A DNA stretch of 64,000 bases from Amphiplicatus metriothermophilus (GTDB lineage: Bacteria > Pseudomonadota > Alphaproteobacteria > Caulobacterales > Parvularculaceae). The stretch spans positions 434,001 through 498,000 of the forward strand of contig NZ_FZQA01000001.1 in NCBI RefSeq assembly GCF_900199215.1. The letters run 5' to 3'. Position numbers and translations under genes: made by a program. Within the stretch, counting starts at the first letter, position 1, and each line of letters starts with the position of its first letter. Below are positions 8,189 to 17,165 of the stretch, in pieces. The notes beneath the pieces are model-generated. The model worked only from the letters and a program-made list of their open reading frames with translations, was not told where the DNA came from and searched no databases.

Positions 8189-8926
8189 ATGACGGGCAGG
8201 ATTTTCGTCGGCGTCGGCGGCTGGTCTTACGCGCCGTGGCGCGGGACGTTCTATCCCAAAGGGCTCGCCCAGCGGCGCGAGCTCGACCATGCGAGCCGCC
8301 GGCTCGGCTCCATCGAAATCAACGCGACCTATTATTCGAGCTTCAAGCCGGCGACCTTCGCCAAATGGCGCGCCGAAACGCCCGACGGCTTCGTTTTCGC
8401 CGTAAAAGCGTCGCGTTACTGCGTCAATCGGCGGAATCTGGGCGAGGCGGCGGACTCCATCGCGAAATTCTTCGCCCAGGGCCTTGAGCAGCTCGGCGAT
8501 CGCCTGGGGCCGATCAACTGGCAATTCCGGGAGACGCAAAAGTTCGACGCGGCGGAGATCGAAGCCTTCCTGAGGCTTCTGCCGCGCGAGACGGGCGGGC
8601 TGCCCTTGCGCCACGCCCTGGAGGTTCGCCACCCGAGCTTCAAGGATCCGGCCTTCTACGATCTGGCGCGCCGTCGCGGCGTCGCCGTCGTCTTCGCCGA
8701 TCACGCGGATTTTCCGTGCATTGACGAAGCGACGGCGGATTTCGCCTATGCGCGCCTGATGCGGACGCGCGAGGACGCGGAAACGGGATACGCGCCCTCG
8801 GCGCTGGCCGGCTGGGCCGAGCGCGCGCGAAAATGGGCCGCGCGCGGCGACGTTTTCATCTACTTCATCGCCGGCGCCAAGGCGCGCAATCCGGCGGCCG
8901 CGCAGGCGCTGATCGAAAGGCTGTAA
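8189..8926 (+). CDS. DUF72 family protein (YecE-like)
   Basis: TIM-barrel-like protein of unknown function, 245 residues. The family hallmarks are FVGVGGWSYAPWRGTFYP at the N terminus, LGSIEINATYYSSFKPATF, the FAVKASRY strand, and YARLMRTRED near the C-terminal third. I chose the ATG at 8189, preceded by AGAAAGG with an 8-base spacer. The frame upstream is the remnant of the GIY-YIG gene, not a true extension. A strong bidirectional hairpin follows. Confidence 0.88.
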   Translation: MTGRIFVGVGGWSYAPWRGTFYPKGLAQRRELDHASRRLGSIEINATYYSSFKPATFAKWRAETPDGFVFAVKASRYCVNRRNLGEAADSIAKFFAQGLEQLGDRLGPINWQFRETQKFDAAEIEAFLRLLPRETGGLPLRHALEVRHPSFKDPAFYDLARRRGVAVVFADHADFPCIDEATADFAYARLMRTREDAETGYAPSALAGWAERARKWAARGDVFIYFIAGAKARNPAAAQALIERL

Positions 8927-8956
8927 CGCGCGCCGGGAGGAAGGCCCGCCAATGCG

Positions 8957-8982
8957 AAAAGCGCCTCCGCGGAGGCGCTTTT
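8957..8982. terminator. Bidirectional terminator between convergent genes
   Basis: A 26-bp perfect palindrome with AAAA on one side and TTTT on the other (core GCGCCTCCGCGGAGGCGC). It sits between the convergent DUF72 and beta-helix genes, ideal for terminating both. Confidence 0.85.
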
Positions 8983-9019
8983 GACGAACCGTTTCAGGCG
9001 GGCCGGCGGCGGAGAGACC

Positions 9020-10054
9020 TTATCGGCTTCTGCGCCCCTTCTTGCCGTCGCCCTTGTTATTCTGAATGAAATTGTTGGTGATTTTCGGCCGCAGTCCTTC
9101 GCGGATGAAGATCGCAAGACCTTCGTTTCCGACGATCTGGTTGTCCTCGATAATGCCGTTGGCGCCGAAAGGCACGGCGACGCCGTCGCCCTCGTTCCTG
9201 ATGATCTCGTTGTACCGCACGAGGGCGAGCTTCGAATACTTGTCGAGGATGACGCCGGCGCCCTTGTTGTTGCGGATCTTGTTGCCGATCAGGCTGGCCC
9301 CGCCGTAGCCGGACGATTTCACGCCCGAGTCGAGATTGTCGAAGATCTCGTTGCCGGCGATAACCACGTCGGAGCGGCTGCCGCTGGCGATGTCTACGCC
9401 GACCTTGTTGCCGCCGATCTTGTTGTCGATAATGAAGCTCTGCGACAGCGTGTGATTCTGGTTGACGAGCACGCCCTCGGAGCCCGAGCTGATGCGGTTC
9501 TTCTCCAGCATCACGGTGCCGCCGGAGATCATGACCGCGGGCGAGACCGTCGAGCCGAGCACGTCGCTTTCCTTCAGCGTGAACACGCCTGAGCCGATGT
9601 CGACGCAAGGCGCGCCGCGCGAGCTCAGCTTGGCGGCGAACTGCACGTTCGCCACCACCGCATGCGCCGTGCCCTGCTTGGGATGAAACCGCAGGCAGGG
9701 CTGGTTCATCGGCGCATTGATCTCGACGCCCGGTCCCGGCCCGCGATCGCCCTGGATGAACACCGATTTGTCAAGCGTGACGCTCTCGTTATAGACCCCG
9801 TGCATCACGTATATGACGCCGCCTTCGGCGATGTCCTCGACCGCCTTGGAGATCGACTTGTAGGGCCCCGGCCCGTTGACGTCGACGATGATCTGGAGGG
9901 GGCCTTTCTGGTCCGGCTTCGCGCCCTGACCGCCGCCGGGCTGCGCATGGGCGCCCGGCTCGCGGATGGGAAAGCCGCCCAGGGTCTGCGCCGCGGCGCC
10001 GGCGAGAAGCCCGAGACCGCCGATCGCAGCGAGGATGCTCAGTACGCGTTTCAT
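9020..10054 (-). CDS. Secreted right-handed parallel beta-helix repeat protein
   Basis: 344 residues with an N-terminal signal peptide (SILAAIGGLGLLAGAAAQT). The body is built of about 22-residue coils with PbH1/NosD-like periodicity: GGVIYVMHGVYNESV, SGGTVMLEKNRISSG, SDVVIAGNEIFDN, GASLIGNKIRNN, IIEDNQIVGNEG, KITNNFIQNNKG. Such folds occur in pectate lyases, alginate epimerases and surface proteins, but I see no catalytic signature. It starts 15 bp after the stop of the SEL1/PG-binding gene, with GAGGAGAGG before the ATG, so the two are co-transcribed and may act together at the cell envelope. Confidence 0.85.
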   Translation of the reverse strand: MKRVLSILAAIGGLGLLAGAAAQTLGGFPIREPGAHAQPGGGQGAKPDQKGPLQIIVDVNGPGPYKSISKAVEDIAEGGVIYVMHGVYNESVTLDKSVFIQGDRGPGPGVEINAPMNQPCLRFHPKQGTAHAVVANVQFAAKLSSRGAPCVDIGSGVFTLKESDVLGSTVSPAVMISGGTVMLEKNRISSGSEGVLVNQNHTLSQSFIIDNKIGGNKVGVDIASGSRSDVVIAGNEIFDNLDSGVKSSGYGGASLIGNKIRNNKGAGVILDKYSKLALVRYNEIIRNEGDGVAVPFGANGIIEDNQIVGNEGLAIFIREGLRPKITNNFIQNNKGDGKKGRRSR

Positions 10055-10069
10055 TGAAACCTCTCCTCG

Positions 10070-11377
10070 TTATTCGACGTTCCGGGGCGCTTCGAACTCA
10101 AGCAGCTTGAGCGCGTCGCCGGCGGGCTTGTAGCCGAGGGCGAAACTGCGCGCGAAATGCCGCGCGGCGAGCGCCTTGTTCGGCTCGACCTCGTTGAGGC
10201 CGGTCGTGCCGTCGCGATAGATGACCCCGAGCGCGTAATGGGCGATGGCGAGATCGGCGCCGGCGGCCTTGTTCAGCCAATCGACCGCCTGCTTGCCGTT
10301 CTGCTCGACGCCGATGCCGCGCACATGCATGACCCCATAGACATATTGCGACATGGGATGATCGGCCTTCGCCGCTTCGGCGAACAGTTCGACGGTCTGA
10401 CGCGCCGAGAGAACGCCGGTGCGCACCGCCTCTTTTTCTTCCTCGCTCATCTGCGTGTCCCTCGCCACGCGCGAGTACTGGAAGCGACGGATGGCGGCGC
10501 GGGTTTGCGGCCCCATCTTGTTGTCGATCGAGCCGTAGTAGAAGCCGAGGGCCCGCAGGGCGCGCTGGATCAGCTCGACGTCGATGTCGGAGACGGCTTC
10601 GAGCGCTTCTTCGAGCTTGAGCTCTTCGAGCTCCTTGCGCAGACGTTCGAGCTCTTCCTGCTGCGGGGTCTTGCCGACATGCTCGGCCGGAAGCGGCGGC
10701 TGCCATTCCGCGGCGGCCTTGGTCGCGTTCTCGACCTCTTTCTTCGTCATCAGCTTTTCAAGCTCTTCATAGGCGATCGAGGCCTCGCCCACGCCGCGCG
10801 CCTTGGCGAGGGCGTACATGGTCAACGCCCGCACGTTGTCTTTCGCGACGCCCGCGCCGCGCTGATACATCTCGCCCAGGCGATAAAGGTCATAGGGGCT
10901 GCCGCGCTCGAACGTTTCGGCGACGAGCTTCTCGGCCTTCCTGACGTCGGCGGTGCTCATCCGTCCCCGAATTTCCGGCAGGCGATGCTCGGCGAGAATG
11001 CGCGCGTTCACCTCCTCCGCCGTCGGGCGCTGATAGGCGGTGAAGTCGTGATAGGCGGCCAGCGTGTACCACTTGAGCGCTTCGACATTGTCGACGGGTA
11101 TCGTCTCGAGCGGCGCGGCGGCGTCCGGCGCGCCTTCGAGCACCTTGCCGGAATAGATTTCGCCCAGGACATGTTTGGAGCGCACGTCCCCGGCGAGCGC
11201 AAAGCGCGTCCAGATGTCGATGGCCTGCTGATACTGGCCGTTCTGATAGGCCTTGAGGCCCGCATCGTAACTCGCCAGCGCCGGGCCCGCCCATGCGAAC
11301 GCCAGCGCCAAGGCCGTCGCCGCGCCCGCCAGCATGCGGCGCGCTCCGCCGATCACCATCACGTCGTGTTTCCTCAT
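10070..11377 (-). CDS. SEL1-repeat protein with peptidoglycan-binding-like domain
   Basis: 435 residues, exported (signal-like segment MLAGAATALALAFAWAGPALA). SEL1/TPR repeats come first (DAGLKAYQNGQYQQAIDIW, YRLGEMYQRGAGVAKDNVRAL). A coiled-coil stretch rich in Glu, Lys and Leu follows (around residues 232-255). Next is a PG_binding_1-like motif (IQRALRALGFYYGSIDNKMGPQTRAAIRRFQ), and then two more SEL1 repeats (YVYGVMHVRGIGVEQN and ALGVIYRDGTTGL). The ATG at 11377 is preferred because GAGGGGGA lies upstream and the signal peptide follows. Likely a periplasmic scaffold on peptidoglycan, co-transcribed with the beta-helix gene. Confidence 0.82.
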   Translation of the reverse strand: MRKHDVMVIGGARRMLAGAATALALAFAWAGPALASYDAGLKAYQNGQYQQAIDIWTRFALAGDVRSKHVLGEIYSGKVLEGAPDAAAPLETIPVDNVEALKWYTLAAYHDFTAYQRPTAEEVNARILAEHRLPEIRGRMSTADVRKAEKLVAETFERGSPYDLYRLGEMYQRGAGVAKDNVRALTMYALAKARGVGEASIAYEELEKLMTKKEVENATKAAAEWQPPLPAEHVGKTPQQEELERLRKELEELKLEEALEAVSDIDVELIQRALRALGFYYGSIDNKMGPQTRAAIRRFQYSRVARDTQMSEEEKEAVRTGVLSARQTVELFAEAAKADHPMSQYVYGVMHVRGIGVEQNGKQAVDWLNKAAGADLAIAHYALGVIYRDGTTGLNEVEPNKALAARHFARSFALGYKPAGDALKLLEFEAPRNVE

Positions 11378-11582
11378 AACCCCAAATCCCCCTCGACGAA
11401 GGCGCCCCGCGCCGCCCGGCCGAACCATCGCGAGGATCGGCGGCCCGCCGGACCCGAATCCCCGAGCCGGCGCGCCGGCCATTTAAGCACGGCCTTTCCC
11501 GCGCCTCCAGATTAACCTTTATCACCTTCCCGGCGAAATTGGCGCCCCCGGCCCGCGCACGGGCGCGATTCGGCCGGCGTTT

Positions 11583-11885
11583 TCAGTCGGCCGGCGCGCC
11601 ATAGGGGCCGCGCGTGACCAGAAAGACGCAGGCCCGCCCCCAAGGCCCCTGCTCGTCGGGCAGGCGGCGAACCGCGTGCCCGCCCTGACGGCAGAAATGC
11701 GGGATGTCCACCGCCGCGACCGGATCGTCCGCGATCACTCTCACCGCGGCCCCGGCCGGCAGGGCGCGCAGGCGCGCCTCGAGCCGGATCACGGGAACCG
11801 GACAGCGATAGCCGCGCAGGTCGATGATTTCCTGAGGTCCGTGCAACGCCCGCCTCAGCCGAATCGGCGCCTGCGCGCTTGTCAC
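11583..11885 (-). CDS. TusA-like sulfurtransferase family protein
   Basis: 100 residues. The TusA/SirA signature is LRGYRCPVPVIRLEARLR, with the CPxP active-site cysteine near residue 28, followed by AGAAVRVIADDPVAAVDIPHFC and a C-terminal strand. TusA proteins carry persulfide sulfur to tRNA 2-thiouridylation, molybdenum cofactor or other acceptors. This one is alone, so its partner is unknown. The start lies directly after the terminator of the TonB-receptor gene. Confidence 0.82.
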   Translation of the reverse strand: MTSAQAPIRLRRALHGPQEIIDLRGYRCPVPVIRLEARLRALPAGAAVRVIADDPVAAVDIPHFCRQGGHAVRRLPDEQGPWGRACVFLVTRGPYGAPAD

Positions 11886-11887
11886 AG

Positions 11888-11918
11888 AAAAAAGGTCGCG
11901 GGGGCAAGCCCCGCGACC
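11888..11918 (-). terminator. Intrinsic terminator of the TonB-receptor gene
   Basis: Stem GGTCGCGGGG/CCCCGCGACC (arms 11894-11903 and 11909-11918, 5-base loop). On the minus strand it is followed by six T (11893-11888), 34 bp after the receptor stop codon. Confidence 0.85.
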
Positions 11919-11951
11919 GATGGAATGGCCGGCCCGGACAGGCCGGCAGCC

Positions 11952-14300
11952 TCAGAACGCGACCTGAACCTCGACGCCGGCGATCCTGCCCTTGTTGAGC
12001 GGCGCGAAGCTGCCGCCGCCCAAGGTCAGCGGAAGCTGCGTTTCGCCGCCGTGAGTCACTTCGTTCAGGAGGTTCTGGCCATAGATCGAGATCGTCGCAC
12101 GATTGTCGAAGGTCGTGAGCGCGATCGAGGCGTCGATCATATCAGCGCCCTGAAGGATGCCCAGATTGTTGTCCGTATAGGCGTTGTCGTCGCGATGCGA
12201 CCAGTTGAACCGCGTGGACAGCGAACCGGTCGCGCCGAGATCAAGCGTGTGAATGAAGCCGGCCCCGTAGGTCCACGGCGCAAGGCGGGGAATTTCGAGC
12301 GTAAGATCGGTGTCGTTCACCACCCCGTCGCTGTTGAGGTCGAACAGCACCGAATCATACTCGCCGTCGAGATGGCCCAGATTGCCGGTGAAGATGAGGT
12401 TGTCGGTCACGAAGATCCGGGACTCCAGCTCGAAGCCGAAAATCGTCGCGTCCGCCGTGTTCCGGATAATCTGCACGACGCCGGCGATCGGATCGGAAAG
12501 ATTGATCTCTCGCTGCATGTCTGAAATGTCGTTGACGAAGAAGGCGGCGTTGATCGTCGCCTTGCCGTCGGCCGGCTGCGCCTTGAAGCCGATTTCGTAG
12601 CTGTCGACCTCCTCTTCGTCGAAGCCTTCGATCGGGAAGACGACCGAGGTGTTGCGGAAGTTATAGCCGCCGGAGCGTATGCCCTCCGTCCAGTGGGCGT
12701 AGACCTGCAGATCGTCGCGGGGCTCCCAGCGGAAACCGACCTTCGGCGTGACGTTCTTCCAGGTCTCTTCGTCCGTAAAGTGAATGGTGCAGGTGCCGGC
12801 GGCGATGCTGCACGGCGCCATGTTCAGCGTGATGTTCGCCAGCTCCACGGATTTCTTCTCGTTCGTATAGCGAACGCCGCCGATGAGCGTGAAGTCGTCC
12901 GTCAGATCGAAATCGATCTGACCGAACACGCCGTAGTTCCGGCTGTCCTGAATGCCGCCGCCGAAAAGATTGCGGAAGCCGCCGAGAATGAAGCGGTTCT
13001 CCTGATACACATGGTCGGCGGTGTAGTAGTAGAAGCCGGCCGTGAAATCCATGCGATCGAAGAACCTGCCCGCATAACGGAACTCGTTGGAGATCTGTTC
13101 GTGCTCATTGCTGGCGAAAGAATGGAAGAGCCAGAAGGGCGTCGCGTCGATATCGCCTTCGCTGGTGCCGAGGCTGTCGCGCCAGCCGAAGATGTTCGTG
13201 ATGCGGCCGTCGCCGAACGGCACGTCGATGTCGAGCTGAACCGTCACGGAGTCCGCCTCGACATCATAATTGCCGGGCTGATCGATCGAAAAGGTGAAAC
13301 TGTCCTTCGGCGCCGAGAACAGGAAGTTCACGGACGGAACCGGGGCCGGCGTCGTCCCCGACACGGGATCGAACGGCGGCTGAATGAAGCCCGGATGATT
13401 CTGCGAGGACGGCCCGTCGCCTTCGCTTTCGAACCGTTCATATTTGATGTTGATCGAAACGGAGTCGGTCGGCTGCCACAGCAGTTGCGGCCGCACGCTC
13501 CAGGTTTCGGCCTTGCCGTGATCCTCGAACGCGTCCGGCTGAACGGCGGCGATCGGGAAGCCGAGCCCCTGCAACGCAGCGAGCGTGCCGCCCGCCGCTG
13601 AAATGACCGCCGGCAGGTTGGGCCCGCCGAGATAGCGCTTATGCCAGCCGTTGTCGTCGTTGTAATAGGCGGTGAGACGGAAGCCGAGCGTGTCCTGCAC
13701 GATCGGGCCGCTCACCGCGCCCATGGCGTAATAATTGAGGCCCGTCCCCCTGAGGCCGCTTTCGACCGCCGCTTTGAAGGACGCTTCGAATTCTTGCAGA
13801 TTCGGGCGCTTGGAATTCAGCAGCACGGCGCCGCCGGTGACGTTGCGGCCGAAAAGAATGCCTTGCGGCCCGCGCAGCACTTCGATCGATTCGAGATCGA
13901 AAATGTCGAACACGACGCCGCCGTTCTGGCCCAGATAGACGCCGTCGACGAATGTGCCGACCGCCGGGTCGATGGACGGAATGGAAGAGTTCGTGGCCAA
14001 GCCGCGAATCGAGAAGTTGGCGACGCCTCTCGTCGTGCCGATATCTTCTAACTGCACGTTCGGCACCGCGTAGCTCAGCGTCTGCAGCTCGCGGACCTTG
14101 AGCGCGTCAAGCTGCTCGGCGCCGTAGGCCGTCACGGCGAGCGGCACGTCCTGCACGTTTTCGGCTTCGGCCTTCTTGGTGCCGGTCACCAGGATTTCGT
14201 CCCGGAACGCCTCGACCGCGCCCTGCGCCAGCGCCTGAGGCGCGGCCAGCGACGCGGCGAGCGCGCAGACGGATGCTTTCGCCAGAAGGCGACTGTTCAT
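11952..14300 (-). CDS. TonB-dependent outer-membrane receptor
   Basis: 782-residue receptor. It has a signal peptide (LAKASVCALAASLAAPQALAQ), then the TonB box (DEILVTGTKK). The plug domain follows (VPLAVTAYGAEQLDAL, NFSIRGLATN, VDGVYLGQNGG, VLRGPQGILFGRN), then a beta-barrel ending in VQVAF. The ATG at 14300 has AGGGAGGAAACC before it. The frame extends upstream to 14474, but that part overlaps the promoter and has no ribosome-binding site. The ligand is unknown; the sequence is of the IPR000531-type receptor common in oligotrophic alphaproteobacteria for siderophores or organic ligands. No transport partner is adjacent. Confidence 0.93.
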   Translation of the reverse strand: MNSRLLAKASVCALAASLAAPQALAQGAVEAFRDEILVTGTKKAEAENVQDVPLAVTAYGAEQLDALKVRELQTLSYAVPNVQLEDIGTTRGVANFSIRGLATNSSIPSIDPAVGTFVDGVYLGQNGGVVFDIFDLESIEVLRGPQGILFGRNVTGGAVLLNSKRPNLQEFEASFKAAVESGLRGTGLNYYAMGAVSGPIVQDTLGFRLTAYYNDDNGWHKRYLGGPNLPAVISAAGGTLAALQGLGFPIAAVQPDAFEDHGKAETWSVRPQLLWQPTDSVSINIKYERFESEGDGPSSQNHPGFIQPPFDPVSGTTPAPVPSVNFLFSAPKDSFTFSIDQPGNYDVEADSVTVQLDIDVPFGDGRITNIFGWRDSLGTSEGDIDATPFWLFHSFASNEHEQISNEFRYAGRFFDRMDFTAGFYYYTADHVYQENRFILGGFRNLFGGGIQDSRNYGVFGQIDFDLTDDFTLIGGVRYTNEKKSVELANITLNMAPCSIAAGTCTIHFTDEETWKNVTPKVGFRWEPRDDLQVYAHWTEGIRSGGYNFRNTSVVFPIEGFDEEEVDSYEIGFKAQPADGKATINAAFFVNDISDMQREINLSDPIAGVVQIIRNTADATIFGFELESRIFVTDNLIFTGNLGHLDGEYDSVLFDLNSDGVVNDTDLTLEIPRLAPWTYGAGFIHTLDLGATGSLSTRFNWSHRDDNAYTDNNLGILQGADMIDASIALTTFDNRATISIYGQNLLNEVTHGGETQLPLTLGGGSFAPLNKGRIAGVEVQVAF

Positions 14301-14364
14301 TGGTTTCCTCCCTCGCCAATATCGGCCCGCGTTGCCCCGCGCGCCTGGATGTTGATCGGCCGGA

Positions 14365-14475
14365 ATTATATGCGCCGCGACGCGGCTTCGCCACGCAGCA
14401 TTGCAGCAACCGACAGGGGATTCGCGCGACGCGCCGCCATGCCCGGCGATTTCTTTGGTCGGATGTTGCTGCAAT
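14365..14475 (-). promoter_or_regulatory. TonB-receptor promoter with two TTGCNGCAA operator-like dyads
   Basis: A perfect TATAAT -10 lies at 14370-14365 on the minus strand, 65 bp before the start codon; the -35 is weak. Upstream are two copies of the dyad TTGC-N-GCAA, at 14401-14409 and 14466-14474. They sit inside an 11-bp perfect inverted repeat (14400-14410 and 14465-14475), 65 bp centre to centre. Positions near -47 and -112 fit an activator or a looping repressor. Confidence 0.55.
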
Positions 14476-14513
14476 TCAACACTTTCCGCCCCACAAGGAA
14501 GCGCGGCGCGGCG

Positions 14514-15269
14514 TCAGCTTTCGCGGCTGAAGCGCCGGGCGAGCTCGGCGAGCGAGACCGGGAAGACGATGGTGTTGGTGCGGTCGCCGGCGATCTCCTG
14601 CAGCGAGTTGAGATAGCGCAGCTCCATCGAGCCGGGCTGCGTGGCGAGAATCTCCGCGGCCTCGGCGAGCTTGGCGGCGGCCTGCTGTTCGCCCTCGGCG
14701 AGGATGACCTTGGCGCGCCGCTCGCGCTCGGCCTCGGCCTGCTTGGCGATGGCCCGGATCATCGACTGGTCCACGTCCACATGCTTGATCTCGACGTTCG
14801 AGACCTTGATGCCCCAGGCCTCGGTCTGTTGGTCGAGGATCTCCTGGATGTCCTTGTTGAGCTTGTCGCGCTCCTGCAGCATCTCGTCGAGATCGTGCTT
14901 GCCGAGCACCGAGCGCAGCGTGGTCTGCGCGAGCTGGCTCGTGGCCGCCATGTAGTTCTCGACCTGAACGACCGCACGCACCGAGTCGACCACGCGATAG
15001 TAGATGACCGCGTTCACCTTAACCGAAACGTTGTCGCGGGAGATGACGTCCTGCGTGGGCACGTCGTGCACGAGCGTGCGCATGTCGACCCGGCGCATCA
15101 CCTGCACGCCGGGGATCAGCAGGACGAGACCCGGCCCCGCGGCGCGCCGGCCGACCCGGCCGAGAGTGAACACGACTCCGCGCTCATACTCGCGCAGGAT
15201 CTTGATGACGTTCGTCAGAATGAAGATCGCCAGAAAGGCGAGAAAGCCTAGAATGCCGATGCCGGGCAT
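14514..15269 (-). CDS. Slipin (SPFH/Band 7 membrane protein)
   Basis: 251 residues. One N-terminal membrane anchor ([18 protein letters not shown]) precedes an SPFH domain ([52 protein letters not shown]). A long Ala/Glu-rich coiled coil follows ([20 protein letters not shown]). Slipins assemble membrane microdomains and are partners of NfeD proteases; both NfeD forms lie directly upstream in the same operon. GGGAGAAC precedes the start. Confidence 0.93.
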   Translation of the reverse strand: MPGIGILGFLAFLAIFILTNVIKILREYERGVVFTLGRVGRRAAGPGLVLLIPGVQVMRRVDMRTLVHDVPTQDVISRDNVSVKVNAVIYYRVVDSVRAVVQVENYMAATSQLAQTTLRSVLGKHDLDEMLQERDKLNKDIQEILDQQTEAWGIKVSNVEIKHVDVDQSMIRAIAKQAEAERERRAKVILAEGEQQAAAKLAEAAEILATQPGSMELRYLNSLQEIAGDRTNTIVFPVSLAELARRFSRES

Positions 15270-15321
15270 GTCGTTCTCCCTGATCGCCGCATGCGGAACG
15301 CCCTCGCGCGCGCCCTATCCT

Positions 15322-15645
15322 TCATGATTCGCGATTCGTCTTACGAACCTCTAACACCAGGCCGGCCCTGCGGACCACCTCGACCTCCTCGCCGGGCGCG
15401 AGCGGCGCGGCCGCCCGGGCGCGCCACAATTCCCCGCCGGCGCGCACATAGCCTTCCGCGCCCGACCATTCCGTCACCGTCACGCGCTCGCCGCCCCATT
15501 CGTCGGCGATGCGGTGGTCCCCGCTTTCCCCGCCGAGGGCGGCGCCCCAGCCCAGGACGACGGCGAGAAAAAGGATCGCGCCCGCGCATACGACGCCCGC
15601 CGCCCAGGCGATCGCGGGCAGTGCGGCGACGCCTCCTTCGACCAT
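15322..15645 (-). CDS. Short NfeD-like protein (membrane hairpin plus OB fold)
   Basis: 107 residues from the ATG at 15645. There are two hydrophobic segments (AALPAIAWAAGVVCAGAILFLAVVLGW) and then a C-terminal OB-fold of NfeD type (VTVTEWSGAEGYVRAGGELWRARA, EVEVVRRAGLVLEVRK). It lacks the protease domain. It sits between the full-length NfeD and the slipin, 14 bp after the former. The frame is open further upstream, but that region is inside the long nfeD gene. Confidence 0.82.
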   Translation of the reverse strand: MVEGGVAALPAIAWAAGVVCAGAILFLAVVLGWGAALGGESGDHRIADEWGGERVTVTEWSGAEGYVRAGGELWRARAAAPLAPGEEVEVVRRAGLVLEVRKTNRES

Positions 15646-15659
15646 GAAACGCCCCCGCC

Positions 15660-17165
15660 TTATCCGGCCTCGCCGGCGACGAGCCCGCCAAGAAGCCCCT
15701 GGCCTTTCGCCTGCCTGACGACCAGAACGAGGCCGTCCACCTCGACGACGCGCACCCGGTCGCCTTTCTTCAGCGGCTTGTCGCAGCGCGCGCGCCAACG
15801 CTCGCCTTCGACGATCACATGGCCTTCCTTGCCGTCCCAGTCGTCGACGATTCCCTCGCGGCGGCGGATCGCCTCCGTCCCGATGAGCGGCCCGTGGCTG
15901 CGCGAGCCGACGAAGGCGACGAGAACGGCGGCGAGCAGCGCGCCGACGATGGCGAGCATCGTCCCGATGACCGCAGGCGAGACCTTGAAGCCTTCCGGAA
16001 AGATCACGAACAGGCCGAACCCGAACAGCAACAAGCCCGACAGCCCGGCAAGGCCGAAGGTCGGCGTGTAGGCCTCGATCATCATGAACAGCGCGCCGGC
16101 GCCCATCAGCACGAGGCCGAGCCAGTTATAGGGCAGCACCTGGAAGGAATAGAGCCCGAGAATGAGGCAGGTCAGGCCCAGCAAGCCCGGGAAGATCGAG
16201 CCCGGATTCCACATCTCGATGATGATGCCGGTGGTGCCGAGCGACATCAGGATCACCGCCACGTTCGGATCGGCGATGAAGCCGAGGATCTTCTCGATCA
16301 TGGTCGGCTCGACCCGCTCAAGCAGGAGATCCTTGGTGCGCAGGGTCTTCTCGCCGCTGGCGACCTTGACCGAGCGTCCGTCCATCTGCGCGAGCAGATC
16401 GTCGATATCTTCCGCGATGAGATCGATGACGCCGAGATCGAGCGCCTCCCGGGAGGTCGCCGAGATCCCTTCGCGCACGGCGCGCTCGGCCCAGTCGGCG
16501 TTGCGCCCGCGCTCTTCGGCGAGCGAGCGGATATAAGCCGCCGCATCGTTGATCACCTTGGCGCGCATGGCGCCTTCGTTGGAGAGCGTCCGGCCTCCCG
16601 CCGGAGATTCTTCGGGCGCGGACGATTCCCCGTCGCTCTCCCCCTCGCCTTGCTGATCTTCCGGCGCGCTTTCGCGCGGCGCAGGCTCCTCGAACGGATT
16701 GTCCTCCGACGGCGCGCCGCCGATCTCCACCGGCGTCGCCGCGCCGGTGTTGGTGGACGGCGCCATCGCCGAGACATGGGCGGCGTACATGATGTAAAGC
16801 CCGGCCGAGGCCGAGCGCGCGCCCTGGGGCGAGACATAGGTCGCAACCGGCGTCTCGGAGGCCAGGATCGCCTTGATGATGGTCTTCATCGAATCCATCA
16901 GCCCGCCGGGCGTGTCGATTTCGATGACGACGACTTCCTTGCCGGCCGCGGAGGCCGCGCCGATCTCCCTTGCAAGATATCTGGCGTTGGCGGGCGTGAC
17001 GGGGCCTGTCAGGGAAAGCAGGACGCCCTTTCGGGCGGCCGCATCGGGCCCGGCTTCGCCGACCTCGTTCTGGGCGAGCGCCGACAGGCCCAGAAGACCG
17101 AGCCCGGCGGCGACGAGCGCCGCGAAGAACCCGAGCCGCGCCGCTTTTCCTCGCCCGTGCTTCAT
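15660..17165 (-). CDS. nfeD: Long NfeD: ClpP-class membrane serine protease
   Basis: 501 residues. A signal/anchor segment is followed by a ClpP/S49-like domain (KGVLLSLTGPVTPANARYL, EVVVIEIDTPGGLMDSM, and SPQGARSASAGLYIMYAAH, where ASAG holds the likely nucleophile Ser). MAPSTNTGAATPV follows, then catalytic-domain helices, five membrane helices (residues about 310-430) and the C-terminal OB fold (EGHVIVEGERWRARC). An unusual 38-residue acidic, Pro/Glu/Ser-rich stretch interrupts the protease domain near residues 165-202. Substrates in archaeal homologues are stomatin C-termini, in line with the slipin gene downstream. GAGGGGAAGGGA precedes the ATG at 17165. Confidence 0.92.
   Translation of the reverse strand: MKHGRGKAARLGFFAALVAAGLGLLGLSALAQNEVGEAGPDAAARKGVLLSLTGPVTPANARYLAREIGAASAAGKEVVVIEIDTPGGLMDSMKTIIKAILASETPVATYVSPQGARSASAGLYIMYAAHVSAMAPSTNTGAATPVEIGGAPSEDNPFEEPAPRESAPEDQQGEGESDGESSAPEESPAGGRTLSNEGAMRAKVINDAAAYIRSLAEERGRNADWAERAVREGISATSREALDLGVIDLIAEDIDDLLAQMDGRSVKVASGEKTLRTKDLLLERVEPTMIEKILGFIADPNVAVILMSLGTTGIIIEMWNPGSIFPGLLGLTCLILGLYSFQVLPYNWLGLVLMGAGALFMMIEAYTPTFGLAGLSGLLLFGFGLFVIFPEGFKVSPAVIGTMLAIVGALLAAVLVAFVGSRSHGPLIGTEAIRRREGIVDDWDGKEGHVIVEGERWRARCDKPLKKGDRVRVVEVDGLVLVVRQAKGQGLLGGLVAGEAG

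Noticed and set aside
14301-14513. Cobalamin riboswitch upstream of the TonB receptor
   Set aside because: No B12-box-like sequence and the promoter lies only 65 bp before the start, too close for the full element.
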